Position numbers and translations under genes: made by a program. From Microbacterium sp. zg-Y818 (GTDB lineage: Bacteria > Actinomycetota > Actinomycetes > Actinomycetales > Microbacteriaceae), in NCBI RefSeq assembly GCF_030246905.1, contig NZ_CP126741.1, forward strand, positions 3,038,001 to 3,102,000: a stretch of 64,000 bases of DNA, in the 5' to 3' direction. Below are positions 33,337 through 41,358 of this stretch, piece by piece. Every line of letters begins with the position of its first letter. Within the stretch, counting starts at the first letter, position 1. The notes below the pieces were generated by a model that saw nothing but the letters and a program-made list of their open reading frames with translations, ran no database searches and was not told where the DNA came from.

Positions 33337-34467
33337 TCAGCCGCGCGCGAGCGTGGTGACGGTGTCCAGCAGCGCGCCCGCCGAGCGCTCCCACGAGAAC
33401 CGCGCGATGTGCGCGGTGCCCGCCGCGATGACACCGGCGCGCACGGCGTCGTCGTCCAGCGACGTCACGGCCGCCGCGACCGCTTTCTCGTCGTGCGGGT
33501 CGACGTAGACGGCACCGTCGCCGGCGACCTCGTGGAAGATCTCCATGTCTGTCACCACCGCCGGAACACCGAGCGCGAGGGCCTCCGCCAGGGGCAGACC
33601 GTAGCCCTCGTCGAGACTCGTCGAGGCGAGCACCGCGTGGTCGGCGAGGGCCGCCGCGTACGCGGCATCCGTCACGCCGTTGTGGAAGACGACGGCGCCG
33701 TCGCCGGCGAGCGCCTGCAACTCGGCGCGCCGCGCCGGAGCGATGCGCGAGAGCAGATGCAGCGTGCGACCCGGCAGCAGCGGCATCGCCCGCACCAGCG
33801 TCTCGACGTTCTTGTAGGGCATGAACGAGCCCATGTAGACGAGGTTGCGCACCGGCCCGTCCGCCTGCACGTCGTCCCTGCCGCCGGGCAGCAGGTCGGC
33901 CAGCCGCTGCGGCGCGTTGGGGATCACCACGACGGGCCGCTTCGTGAGGCGCACCGCGGCGAACTGCCCTCGGCTGGTCTCACTGACCGTGGCCACGACG
34001 TCGGCGGCGTCCAGCGTGAGCCGCTGGGGGACGTAACTGAGGTGGAACAGCCTCCAGCCGAGCCGGATCGGTGCGGGCAGATCGCGGGGAGGCGTGCGAT
34101 GGCGGTAGTAGATGGTGTCGTGCAGGGTCAGGATGAGTCGGTACCGACGCCCCCGCGCACCGAGCGTCTGCATCGGCGAGAACACCACGTCGGGCGCGAA
34201 GCGGTTGAGCAGCCGCGCGGCGAACGGCTCCCGCCACGACGTCGGCGCGGTCATCGCGAGGGTCTGCGCTCGCTCGGGAAGCAGCGCCCGCTGGGCCTCG
34301 TCGTGGATGAGATAGGTGACCTCGACCCCTCGACCCGGGGCGGCCTCGTGCACGGCCGCGGCCAACTCGGCGGAGTACCGGCTGATGCCGTCGTGGAAGT
34401 CGGTGCGGATGTAGCGGGCGTCGAAGAACAGGCGGATGCCGCGCTCAGCGACCTCCGGCCTGCTCAC
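33337..34467 (-). CDS. Glycosyltransferase, GT4-like (GT-B fold)
   Basis: A 376-residue retaining glycosyltransferase. The N-terminal domain starts RLFFDARYIRTDFHDGISRYSAELAAAV, a donor/acceptor loop typical of mannosyl- or rhamnosyltransferases. The C-terminal GT1 domain has NLVYMGSFMPYKNVETLVRAMPLL and the nucleotide-sugar signature STSLDEGYGLPLAEALALGVPAVVTD with the E-x7-E element. Soluble or peripheral at the membrane. GTG start overlaps the stop of the upstream glycosyltransferase (GTGA), so both form one operon, probably in glycolipid or envelope polysaccharide synthesis. Confidence 0.9.
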   Translation of the reverse strand: MSRPEVAERGIRLFFDARYIRTDFHDGISRYSAELAAAVHEAAPGRGVEVTYLIHDEAQRALLPERAQTLAMTAPTSWREPFAARLLNRFAPDVVFSPMQTLGARGRRYRLILTLHDTIYYRHRTPPRDLPAPIRLGWRLFHLSYVPQRLTLDAADVVATVSETSRGQFAAVRLTKRPVVVIPNAPQRLADLLPGGRDDVQADGPVRNLVYMGSFMPYKNVETLVRAMPLLPGRTLHLLSRIAPARRAELQALAGDGAVVFHNGVTDAAYAAALADHAVLASTSLDEGYGLPLAEALALGVPAVVTDMEIFHEVAGDGAVYVDPHDEKAVAAAVTSLDDDAVRAGVIAAGTAHIARFSWERSAGALLDTVTTLARG

Positions 34468-35687
34468 GGCTTGACCGGCTCGCCCCGGTACAGGGCCTCG
34501 AACGTGTCGAGGGTGCGGGCGATGTCGTGGATCTCGACGCCCTTGAGCGACGCGCGCTGCATGGCGAGGAACTCCTCGGGCGATGCCGAGAGCACGCGGG
34601 TCAGCTTGGCGGCGAGGTCGTCGGGGTCCTGCGGGCGGAACAGCCAGCCGTTGACGCCGTCCTGCACGAGGTGCGGCAGCGCAAGGGCGTCGGCGGCGAC
34701 GACGGGGAGCCCCGAGGCCATCGCCTCCATGGTCGCGATGGACTGCAGCTCGGCGATCGACGGCATCGCGAACACGCTGGCACGGGTGTACAGCGACCGC
34801 AGCTCGTCTTCGTCCACGTGCCCGTGGAAGATCACGCGGTCGGACAGCCCGAGCTGGGCGGCCATCGCTTCGAGCGCCTTGCGCTGGTCGCCCCCGCCGA
34901 CGATGTCGACCGTCGCCTCCAGCGCCGGGTCGAGCCGGGCGACGGCGTTGAGCAGCGTGTCGATGTGCTTCTCGGAGGTCAGGCGACCGACGAACAGGAT
35001 GCGGTTGACGCTGCGCGGCTCGAGAGCGGGCGTGTAGTTCGCGGCATCCAGTCCGCAACTGATCGGGATGACCCCGGCGATGTCGATCGTGGACTCGAGG
35101 AAGTCCGCCGCGCGGCGGGTGGGCGTCGTGACCGCCCGCGCCAGGGCGAAAGTGCGCGCGGCGTCGTCCCACGCGGCCTTCAGCATGATCTTGTCCAGGA
35201 ACGGCGGCAGGGTCGTGAAGTCGAGGATGTTCTCGGCCATCACATGGTTCGTGGCGACGACGGGGATGCCGCGCTGCGTGGCGATGCGCGCCAGGCCCCG
35301 CCCGATGACGATGTGCGATTGGATGTGCACGACGTCGGGGCGCACCTGATCCAGCACCTTGCGGGCGTAGTGCTTCGACCGGAACGGCCAGACGAAGCGC
35401 AGCCAGTCGTGCGGAGGCCAGCGCAGCGACGGCAGCCGGTGCACGGTGAGGGGCACGCCCTCGATCACCTCGGTCGCGGGCGGTACGCGCTTGTACTTGC
35501 GGCCGGGCGCCACGACGTGCACCTCATGGCCGCGGGTCGTCAGACCGGCGGCGAGGCGCTCGGCGAAGCGTGCGGCCCCGTTGACGTCGGGCGCGAACGT
35601 GTCGCAGCCGATGACGATCTTCAGGGGACGCCGGATGCCGGCGGGTGCTTCTTCGGGCTCGGGTCCGGGTGTCGCGGGGGAAGTCAC
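34464..35687 (-). CDS. Glycosyltransferase family 4 protein
   Basis: A 407-residue GT-B enzyme. IGCDTFAPDVNGAARFAERLAAGLTTRGHEVHVVAPG is the classic GT4 N-terminal loop, and HIQSHIVIGRG contains the conserved histidine region. The C-terminal domain has RILFVGRLTSEKHIDTLLNAV and SIAELQSIATMEAMASGLPVVAADALALPHLV with the E-x7-E catalytic/nucleotide site. It resembles PimB/MgtA-like mannosyltransferases of Actinobacteria, but the acceptor cannot be assigned. GTG start at 35687. It is the first gene of the two-gene minus-strand unit. Confidence 0.92.
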   Translation of the reverse strand: MTSPATPGPEPEEAPAGIRRPLKIVIGCDTFAPDVNGAARFAERLAAGLTTRGHEVHVVAPGRKYKRVPPATEVIEGVPLTVHRLPSLRWPPHDWLRFVWPFRSKHYARKVLDQVRPDVVHIQSHIVIGRGLARIATQRGIPVVATNHVMAENILDFTTLPPFLDKIMLKAAWDDAARTFALARAVTTPTRRAADFLESTIDIAGVIPISCGLDAANYTPALEPRSVNRILFVGRLTSEKHIDTLLNAVARLDPALEATVDIVGGGDQRKALEAMAAQLGLSDRVIFHGHVDEDELRSLYTRASVFAMPSIAELQSIATMEAMASGLPVVAADALALPHLVQDGVNGWLFRPQDPDDLAAKLTRVLSASPEEFLAMQRASLKGVEIHDIARTLDTFEALYRGEPVKP

Positions 35688-35821
35688 GGAGGGTGGCTGC
35701 CTATCTCTGCGTCGTGCCGCGGGGTATGGCGGCGCGGCCCCACTCTACCCGAGCGGCCCAGGGGACCGGAAAGCGCGCCACACCCTGCCGACGCACAGCG
35801 CCGGCAGGTGGCATATCCCCC

Positions 35822-35827
35822 TACCCT
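35822..35827 (+). promoter_or_regulatory. Probable -10 box of the gene at 35834
   Basis: TACCCT plus six bases before the ATG at 35834, the recurrent leaderless spacing. Confidence 0.45.
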
Positions 35828-35833
35828 GGGTGC

Positions 35834-36427
35834 ATGTCCCGATTGCAGGCCGACGCCGATCCCGCCCGCTGGGTCGCCGTGACGGGATCGCTGGGCTTCA
35901 GGGGCCGCCGTCACCGCAAGGCCGCGATCCGCATGCTGATGGAGCAGGCGAACGCGGCCCTCGGCGCCTCGGCGCGCCCGGCCAGCGGCATCGCGGCCTG
36001 GGCGGTGAGCCAGGCGGCACCACTGCTCATGCGCAAGGCCGACGGCCGGGTGCTGGTGTGGGTGTGGAAGGACGACCCCGAACTGCTCGTCGCCATGGCG
36101 CAGCTGCAGCAGGCCACGCCGCAGCTGCGGGCTTCGCGCGCCATGATGCCGATGGAGTACGACGACACCGAGTCGTTCCGCAACCCCTACCTGGGCGTCG
36201 GCGAGAAGCTCGCGATGACGCTGCCGAGCGGCGACAAGACGCCGCCCTTCCTCAGCTACACATGGGACACCGGCACGCACTTCGTCACGCTCACCGCCGT
36301 CTGCAGCGACCGCACGCGCGTGGGGACGGTCGTCGGCGACGTCGATCATCTGGCGCGCAGTCTGCGGGTGGTGGGAGACGTCACCCTCGGCTCGTCGCCC
36401 GACGTGCTGCGCCTCGACCCCAGCTGA
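35834..36427 (+). CDS. Hypothetical protein in an ESX-like locus (possible Mog1/PsbP-like fold)
   Basis: A 197-residue protein with no signal peptide or membrane helix and no family recognised by eye. The N-terminal half is helical and basic (GRRHRKAAIRMLMEQANAAL). The second half alternates strands and ends YTWDTGTHFVTLTAVCSDRTRVGTVVGDVDHLARSLRV. That tail (aromatic strand, second hydrophobic strand, acidic residue, amphipathic helix) recurs in the proteins at 38747 and 39310, suggesting three related alpha/beta domains reminiscent of Mog1/PsbP/LpqN folds. It leads the locus with a WXG100/EspC-size protein and a T7SS-signal-like protein. The fold relation is inference. Confidence 0.6.
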   Translation: MSRLQADADPARWVAVTGSLGFRGRRHRKAAIRMLMEQANAALGASARPASGIAAWAVSQAAPLLMRKADGRVLVWVWKDDPELLVAMAQLQQATPQLRASRAMMPMEYDDTESFRNPYLGVGEKLAMTLPSGDKTPPFLSYTWDTGTHFVTLTAVCSDRTRVGTVVGDVDHLARSLRVVGDVTLGSSPDVLRLDPS

Positions 36428-36498
36428 CCCGCCCCGGTCGGCTCGCCCGCGGCGAAGGTGGGGAGTCCTCCCCATCGGCAGCCGCGCACCGTGCCTCC

Positions 36499-36504
36499 TA
36501 TGCT
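36499..36504 (+). promoter_or_regulatory. Probable -10 box of the EspC/WXG100-like gene
   Basis: TATGCT plus six bases before the ATG at 36511. Confidence 0.5.
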
Positions 36505-36510
36505 TTGGCT

Positions 36511-36801
36511 ATGGCCAGCACGCTCCGCATCGACACCGAGACCGTCACCGATCTCGCGAGGAATCTGGGGCGGATCCATCGCATTCTCGACCGGGTCGAC
36601 AGCGACTCCGACGCCCTCGCCGACGCGCTCGGGCACGACAGGCTGGCCGGTGTCGTGCAGGAGTTCGGGGACGGCTGGGACCGGCGCCGCGCCGAGCTGA
36701 TGGATGACGTCGACGTGCTTCGGCAGAAGGCGAAGACGGTCGCCGACGCGTTCCGCGACGTCGACGACGAGCTCGGCAACGCCGTGGAAGGAGAAGGCTG
36801 A
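36511..36801 (+). CDS. WXG100/EspC-like small helical protein
   Basis: A 96-residue, Cys-free, all-helical protein of the size of ESX substrates. Helix 1 covers about residues 8-45 and helix 2 about 52-90. The turn contains FGDGWDRRRAEL, where a W-x-G would be in WXG100 proteins. The C-terminus has VADAFRDVDDELGNAV: FRDVD resembles the Y/F-x-x-x-D/E export signal of type VII substrates, and the pattern fits the EspC/ESX diderm family. Its stop is one base before the ATG of the T7SS-signal-like protein, so the two are probably a co-secreted pair. No EccC/EccD/MycP genes are in the window. Confidence 0.65.
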   Translation: MASTLRIDTETVTDLARNLGRIHRILDRVDSDSDALADALGHDRLAGVVQEFGDGWDRRRAELMDDVDVLRQKAKTVADAFRDVDDELGNAVEGEG

Positions 36802-36802
36802 C

Positions 36803-38182
36803 ATGCCCGAAGCCACCCCCGCCGGTTTGATCGCCCCGATCCCCGGCAACCCCGACCGGGTGCGCCGCAAGGCCGAGAAGTACCAGCGCATGGCCGACGC
36901 GATCACCGACGCCACCGCGCAGCTCGAACAGGTCATCACGCAGGCCGGCTCGCAGCAGAGCGACGCACTCGAGGCGCTCGCCGAGTCGGTGGGCGACACA
37001 CGGGAACGTCTGCGCAACCTGCACGGCCGGTACGAGGTGGCCGGCTCCCAGCTGCTGGCGTACGCGGAGGTACTGGCCATGGCGCAGCGGCAGGCGCTGC
37101 AGGCCATGGAGGCCCGCGATGAGGCCCAGCTCGCCGAGCGACGCCTCGAGTACCGGCTCGCCGAGGCCAACGACGCCATCAGGTCCACGGTGGACCCCGT
37201 CGAACGCACCGACGCCGCCCAGTTCGCCTCGGGCGTGTCGCAGCACCTGATGATGGCTCGTGCCGACCTGCGCAGTGCCGGCATCCTTCACGCGGCAGCG
37301 GTGGACAACGTCCGCGAGGCGGGCAACCAAGCCGCGGAGGCGATCGCCGAGGCCGTCAAGGGCGACCGGGTCAACGATTCCCTCTGGGACAAGGTCTCGG
37401 GGGCGGTGAAGGACTGGGTCAGCGCCAACGCCGGATGGCTCTCGGCGGTGAAGAACATCCTCGGGGCGATCACCGCGATCGTCGGCATCCTGAGCATCTT
37501 CTTCCCGGTGCTCGCCCCCATCGCGCTGGGCCTGGCGGCGGCGACCGCCCTGCTCAGCTTCGGTCTCGCCTTCGCCGGCGAGGGCTCATGGCTGTCGTTC
37601 GGGCTGGACATGCTCGGCGTGCTCACCTTCGGCATCGGTGCCGTCGCGGCCAAGGGCGTCGGGTTCGCTCTGCGCGGCACGCAGGTGCTGCGCGGCCTCA
37701 CGCACAACCGCCAGGCCACGTCGCTGTTCCAGCGCATCGTGCATCCGATCTCGACGCGCCGCAGCGCCATAGCCGCCGTCGGCGACGAGTTCCAGCGGCT
37801 GCTGCCGGCGGGTCAGCAGCTGATGACCCGGATGCCGCAGGCCACGATCCCGCAGAAGTTCACCCGCGAGTGGCTGGAGCTCTCGGGACGCCAGGTCGAG
37901 CAGTTCCGCGCCATCATGCCGCAGGCGCAGCTGGGCGCGAATGGACTGCGCGCCTCGTTCGTCGAGGGGATGGGGCACGGGGCCGAGCGGGTCTTCCGCG
38001 GGGCGGAGATGCTCGGTTCGGGCCTGGACATCACCAGCCTCGGGCTCACCACCCTCGAGAACCTGCCGGCTTCGGCCATCGAATCGGTGCCCTACCTCGA
38101 CGACGTCGCATCAGGCTGGACGTCGGCGAAGGAGTCCCTCACCGGCGCGGTTCCGACAAACTGGCAGCCGGGCGTGCGCTGA
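36803..38182 (+). CDS. Putative type VII secretion-signal protein with membrane segment
   Basis: A 459-residue protein. Residues 10-190 form a long helical bundle beginning IPGNPDRVRRKAEKYQRMADAI, with pattern and position resembling the putative T7SS secretion-signal domain of actinobacterial polymorphic toxins. Residues 212-290 are strongly hydrophobic (two or three helices, WLSAVKNILGAITAIVG onward). The last 170 residues are soluble and end VPTNWQPGVR. No recognisable toxin domain. The small protein just upstream could be its partner. It may be a toxin-like, pore-forming or structural substrate; function unknown. Confidence 0.6.
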   Translation: MPEATPAGLIAPIPGNPDRVRRKAEKYQRMADAITDATAQLEQVITQAGSQQSDALEALAESVGDTRERLRNLHGRYEVAGSQLLAYAEVLAMAQRQALQAMEARDEAQLAERRLEYRLAEANDAIRSTVDPVERTDAAQFASGVSQHLMMARADLRSAGILHAAAVDNVREAGNQAAEAIAEAVKGDRVNDSLWDKVSGAVKDWVSANAGWLSAVKNILGAITAIVGILSIFFPVLAPIALGLAAATALLSFGLAFAGEGSWLSFGLDMLGVLTFGIGAVAAKGVGFALRGTQVLRGLTHNRQATSLFQRIVHPISTRRSAIAAVGDEFQRLLPAGQQLMTRMPQATIPQKFTREWLELSGRQVEQFRAIMPQAQLGANGLRASFVEGMGHGAERVFRGAEMLGSGLDITSLGLTTLENLPASAIESVPYLDDVASGWTSAKESLTGAVPTNWQPGVR

Positions 38183-38183
38183 G

Positions 38184-38750
38184 ATGACACCGGAGCGACG
38201 CGACCGCCTCGAGCGGATGTCCAAGCCGCTGGCGCTGCTGACAGCCGGGGCTGTGATCGTGTGCGACCTGGTGCCCTTCGTGGTGCTCACGGTGGCCGCG
38301 CTCATCGTCGGGGCGACCACCGGCGAGCAGCCCGCGCACAACGGCTTCGCCCCCGACGGGGCGTTCCCCGCCTTCGACCCGCAGCTGTGGCTCACGTGGG
38401 GGCCGGTGTTCTGCCTGGCGGCCTGGATCCTCGTCACCTTCCCCGTACCGCTGTCCCGCCCCGGGATCTTCGGTCGCGGCATGCAGCTGGGCTTCGCGCT
38501 GCTGGCGATCCTCGCGACGGCGCCGCGCGTGCTGGGCTTCCACAATGCCCCCGGCATCGCCGACGCGGCATCCCTCGCCGTCTTCCCGGCACTGGCGAGC
38601 CTTGCGGCCCTCGTGCTGGCGCGGATGGTGCTCGGTGCCCTGGGTGCGCTGCCCCGATCCTGGCGGCAGTACCTCGACGCCGCGGGCAACCGCGTGCGAC
38701 CCGCGCCGATGGACGCGCGCCGCCCGCCACTGGCGGAGGTGCCGCAGTGA
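38184..38750 (+). CDS. Four-helix membrane protein of the ESX-like locus
   Basis: A 188-residue membrane protein. Hydrophobic helices lie at about residues 16-45 (LALLTAGAVIVCDLVPFVV), 68-88, 98-115 and 125-150, with an external loop (GEQPAHNGFAPDGAFPAFDPQ) and a basic, proline-rich C-terminal tail. No family recognised. It is tightly packed: the ATG is two bases after the preceding stop, and the stop overlaps the next GTG. It could anchor or protect against the product at 36803 (immunity-like), but nothing in the sequence proves it. Confidence 0.6.
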   Translation: MTPERRDRLERMSKPLALLTAGAVIVCDLVPFVVLTVAALIVGATTGEQPAHNGFAPDGAFPAFDPQLWLTWGPVFCLAAWILVTFPVPLSRPGIFGRGMQLGFALLAILATAPRVLGFHNAPGIADAASLAVFPALASLAALVLARMVLGALGALPRSWRQYLDAAGNRVRPAPMDARRPPLAEVPQ

Positions 38751-39313
38751 CCGCCGCCGCAGGAGTCTCGTACCGCGTCGTGCTGCCTCCCGGCTGGCTG
38801 CTGCTGCCGGTGCGCGACCGCTCCGACGACGAACTGCGCCGGCTCATCACCGACCAGTACGCGCACCTCCCGCGGGACAGCGCCGGACCCTACATCGGGC
38901 GCCTCGCCGATGCCATCGTCGACGGCGCGCGCCAGGCGCGCGAGCTCGACGTCATCGACATCCTGCTGCCCCTGGGCACGGCGTGGCAGGCGGCGGTGTC
39001 GACCTCCATCGCCATCGCCATCGGGCGCGACGACGACGCCGCCGAGCCGGCGGGTGAGGTCGTCGAAACCGCTGCGGGCGACGCATGGCGGGTGCAGACC
39101 GAGCGACCCGCGCAGGCGCTGCGGCGCGTGGAGTACGTCTGGCGGGTGCCGGATGCCACCGGGCTGCTGCTCGTGGCATCGTTCTCGATCGTCGGCGACG
39201 ACGATCCCGAGCTGCAGCCCATCGTCGAGGCGCTCACCGGGCTGTGCGACGCCCTCGTTGCCACCGTGCGCTGGGACGACGACCGACCTGCGACCGCGGA
39301 GGCACCGGCATGA
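38747..39313 (+). CDS. Hypothetical protein, possible Mog1/PsbP-like fold (paralogue A)
   Basis: A 188-residue protein, acidic, without signal peptide. It opens VSYRVVLPPGWLLLPVRDRSDDELRRLI, a strand with a P-x-G-W turn as in Mog1/LpqN-like proteins. Helix-rich middle (YIGRLADAIVDGARQARELDVID). It ends with YVWRVPDATGLLLVASFSIV, an acidic turn and ELQPIVEALTGLCDALVATVRW. That ending parallels the proteins at 35834 and 39310. GTGA overlap with the membrane protein and ATGA overlap with the next gene show a strict operon. Function unknown. Confidence 0.6.
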   Translation: MTAAAGVSYRVVLPPGWLLLPVRDRSDDELRRLITDQYAHLPRDSAGPYIGRLADAIVDGARQARELDVIDILLPLGTAWQAAVSTSIAIAIGRDDDAAEPAGEVVETAAGDAWRVQTERPAQALRRVEYVWRVPDATGLLLVASFSIVGDDDPELQPIVEALTGLCDALVATVRWDDDRPATAEAPA

Positions 39314-39891
39314 CGCTGGTCATCGACTGGGACCGGGAGCGCTGGCTGTACGTGCCGACCGCCTTCCCGTGGCATGTCTACCCCGATGAGGACGCCTGGG
39401 TCGACACGATCACGGGCGCCTTCGGCCGCGCCGGCTGGACCGACGACGAGACCGGGTGGCTCGGAGACTACCTGCGTGGCCTGCGCGCCAACAACCAGGC
39501 CGGCGCGCACCGGTTCGCCTGGCTGGTCGACCCGCGCACGCTGCTGGTGTCGGTGGACGTGTTCGACCTGCCGCCGGACCCGTCGGCGACGCTGCACGAC
39601 CTCACCGGATCGGACGGCACCGACTCCGACGCGCGCGAGCCACTCGTGGTCGACATCGTCGCGGCGGGTCTCGGCCCCGGCGCACGCGTCGAGCGCGTGC
39701 TGCGCGTGCCCCGTGCGACCGCCGAGAGCCTCGGGCCGCCGCAGGACGAGCTGCTGGCGATGGTGTTCTGGGTGTTCCGCTCCGCCAAGGCCGACGTGGT
39801 CGTGACCGTCAGCCACAGCGAGCCGGCGATGATCGCCGCGGTGCTCCCCGAGATCGAGCAGCTCGTCGACACCATCTCGCTCGCCGATTAG
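39310..39891 (+). CDS. Hypothetical protein, possible Mog1/PsbP-like fold (paralogue B)
   Basis: A 193-residue acidic protein, last gene of the ESX-like unit. Residues 1-30 (LVIDWDRERWLYVPTAFPWHVYPDEDAWVDTI) form an initial strand and Trp-rich turn. The end VFWVFRSAKADVVVTVSHSEPAMIAAVLPEIEQLVDTISL has the same strand-strand-acidic-helix order as the proteins at 35834 and 38747. No signal peptide. It may act as a chaperone or adaptor for the secreted pair, as EspG-type proteins do for ESX substrates; that is speculation from context. Confidence 0.6.
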   Translation: MTLVIDWDRERWLYVPTAFPWHVYPDEDAWVDTITGAFGRAGWTDDETGWLGDYLRGLRANNQAGAHRFAWLVDPRTLLVSVDVFDLPPDPSATLHDLTGSDGTDSDAREPLVVDIVAAGLGPGARVERVLRVPRATAESLGPPQDELLAMVFWVFRSAKADVVVTVSHSEPAMIAAVLPEIEQLVDTISLAD

Positions 39892-39915
39892 GGCACGACG
39901 ATGGGCGGTCGACGC

Positions 39916-39951
39916 GTGAGTACTCACTCGGGGGCGTGAATACTCACCCGC
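39916..39951 (+). repeat. Dispersed 20-bp-period repeat, two diverged copies
   Basis: GAGTACTCACTCGG from 39918 and GAATACTCACCCG from 39938, an exact 20-bp period. They lie between the ESX-like unit and the SDR-TetR operon. Confidence 0.8.
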
Positions 39952-39967
39952 GAGTGCTGATAGGGTC

Positions 39968-39988
39968 AAACCGACCGGGCGGTATGCT
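39968..39988. promoter_or_regulatory. TetR-type operator 1 (SDR-TetR operon)
   Basis: AAACCGACCGGGCGGTATGC (39968-39987) plus T. Relative to the site at 52098 (reverse complement) it matches at 20 of 21 positions. It lies just downstream of a -10-like TAGGGT (39961-39966) and 30 bases before the ATG at 40019. Confidence 0.82.
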
Positions 39989-40018
39989 CCGGTGAGACCC
40001 GTCGCGCAAGGAGGCGCA

Positions 40019-40756
40019 ATGCAGAGGTTCGAGGGCACCGTCTCCCTGATCACGGGGGCGAGCCGCGGCATCGGGTTCGCGATCGCCGAGCGCCTGGTCG
40101 CCGAAGGCGGATCGGTGATCATCACCGGCCGCCACCCCGACACCCTCGCCGAAGCGGTCGCGACGCTCGGCCCGAAGGCCACGTCCGTCACGGGCCACGC
40201 CGACGATCCCGCTCACCGCGCCGAGGTCTTCGCGCACGTGGCCGACACCCACGGGCGGCTGGACCACCTCGTCAACAACACCGGCATCAACCCCGCCTAC
40301 GGACCGGTGCTCGACATCGACCCCGCCGCCGCGCGCAAGATCCTCGAGGTCAACGTGATCGGCGCCCTGGAATGGACCCGCGACGCCGTGGCCGCCGGGC
40401 TTTCCCGCTCGGTTGTCAACGTCGCGTCGGTCGCGGGGGTGGCCGCGAGCCCCGGCATCGCGTTCTACGGCATCTCAAAGGCGGCACTGATCAACCTGAC
40501 GATGCAGCTGGCCGACGAGCTCGCCCCCGGCCTGCGGGTCAACGCCGTCGCCCCCGCCGTGGTCAAGACGCGCTTCGCCCGAGCCCTGTACGAGGGCCGC
40601 GAAGACGAGGCCTCCGCCGCCTACCCGCTGCGGCGGCTCGGCGAGCCCGCCGACATCGCCGGCCCGGTCGCCTTCCTCCTCTCGGGGGACGCGGCCTGGG
40701 TCACCGGCCAGACCCTGCTCATCGACGGGGGCGCGTCGGTGCGCCCCATCGGTTGA
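40019..40756 (+). CDS. SDR family oxidoreductase (FabG-like)
   Basis: A 245-residue classical SDR. Cofactor motif LITGASRGIG (residues 10-19), the structural motif reads NNTG instead of NNAG (LVNNTGINP), catalytic Ser in VNVASVAG and YGISK for Tyr-x-x-x-Lys; it ends TGQTLLIDGGASV. Likely a 3-hydroxyacyl-CoA or alcohol dehydrogenase in a catabolic pathway. AAGGAGG lies five bases upstream of the ATG. First gene of an operon with the TetR regulator, quinone oxidoreductase and a second SDR, behind operator 1. Confidence 0.9.
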   Translation: MQRFEGTVSLITGASRGIGFAIAERLVAEGGSVIITGRHPDTLAEAVATLGPKATSVTGHADDPAHRAEVFAHVADTHGRLDHLVNNTGINPAYGPVLDIDPAAARKILEVNVIGALEWTRDAVAAGLSRSVVNVASVAGVAASPGIAFYGISKAALINLTMQLADELAPGLRVNAVAPAVVKTRFARALYEGREDEASAAYPLRRLGEPADIAGPVAFLLSGDAAWVTGQTLLIDGGASVRPIG

Positions 40757-40770
40757 GAGAGGATGAACGC

Positions 40771-41355
40771 ATGAAGCAGACCAATGTCGCCGACGCCGTC
40801 ACGCGGGCCGCCGTCGACCTCTTCGCCGTGCAGGGCTACGCCAACACCAGCGTGCAGCAGATCGTCGAGGCCGCCGGTGTCACCAAGGGCGCGATGTACC
40901 ACTACTTCGAGTCGAAGGACGATCTGCTCTTCGGCATCTACGACCGGCTGCTGACCCTGCAGAAGGCGCGGCTCGACGAGATCGTCGCCCGAGGAGGCGC
41001 CGTCGACGAGGTGCTGCGCGCGGTGGGCGTCGACGTCATCGAGACCTCCATCCAGTTCCTGCCCGAGGGCACGGTGTTCTTCCGCAGCTCCCACATGCTC
41101 TCCGCACCCCGCCAGCAGGAGGTCACGCGCCGCCGGCGCGCCTACCACGACGAGGTCGCGAAGCTCCTGGAGCGAGGCCGGGCCGAAGGCCTCTTCCGCA
41201 CCGACATCCCGGTGCCGGTGCTCATCGCCCACTTCTTCAGCGACGTCCACTACCTCTCGCAGTGGTACTCCCCCGGCGGCCCGGAGTCCGCGACGCAGGT
41301 GGCCGAGCAGCTGACCGATCTCTTCCTCACCAGCATCAGGACCACGAAGGAGTAG
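40771..41355 (+). CDS. TetR/AcrR family regulator, probable regulator of the catabolic regulon
   Basis: A 194-residue repressor. The N-terminal helix-turn-helix is complete: VTRAAVDLFAVQGYANTSVQQIVEAAGVTKGAMYHYFESKDDLLFGIYDR (residues 8-57). The C-terminal ligand domain has the TetR_C type with ETSIQFLPEGTVFFRSSHML and HFFSDVHYLSQWYSPGG. It resembles KstR2/FadR-type acyl-CoA-responsive regulators. Encoded 14 bases after the SDR whose promoter bears operator 1, so autoregulation is likely, and the three other matching palindromes (43115, 52098, 58808) make it the best candidate for the regulon. The ligand is probably an acyl-CoA of the pathway. Confidence 0.9.
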   Translation: MKQTNVADAVTRAAVDLFAVQGYANTSVQQIVEAAGVTKGAMYHYFESKDDLLFGIYDRLLTLQKARLDEIVARGGAVDEVLRAVGVDVIETSIQFLPEGTVFFRSSHMLSAPRQQEVTRRRRAYHDEVAKLLERGRAEGLFRTDIPVPVLIAHFFSDVHYLSQWYSPGGPESATQVAEQLTDLFLTSIRTTKE

Positions 41356-41358
41356 CCC

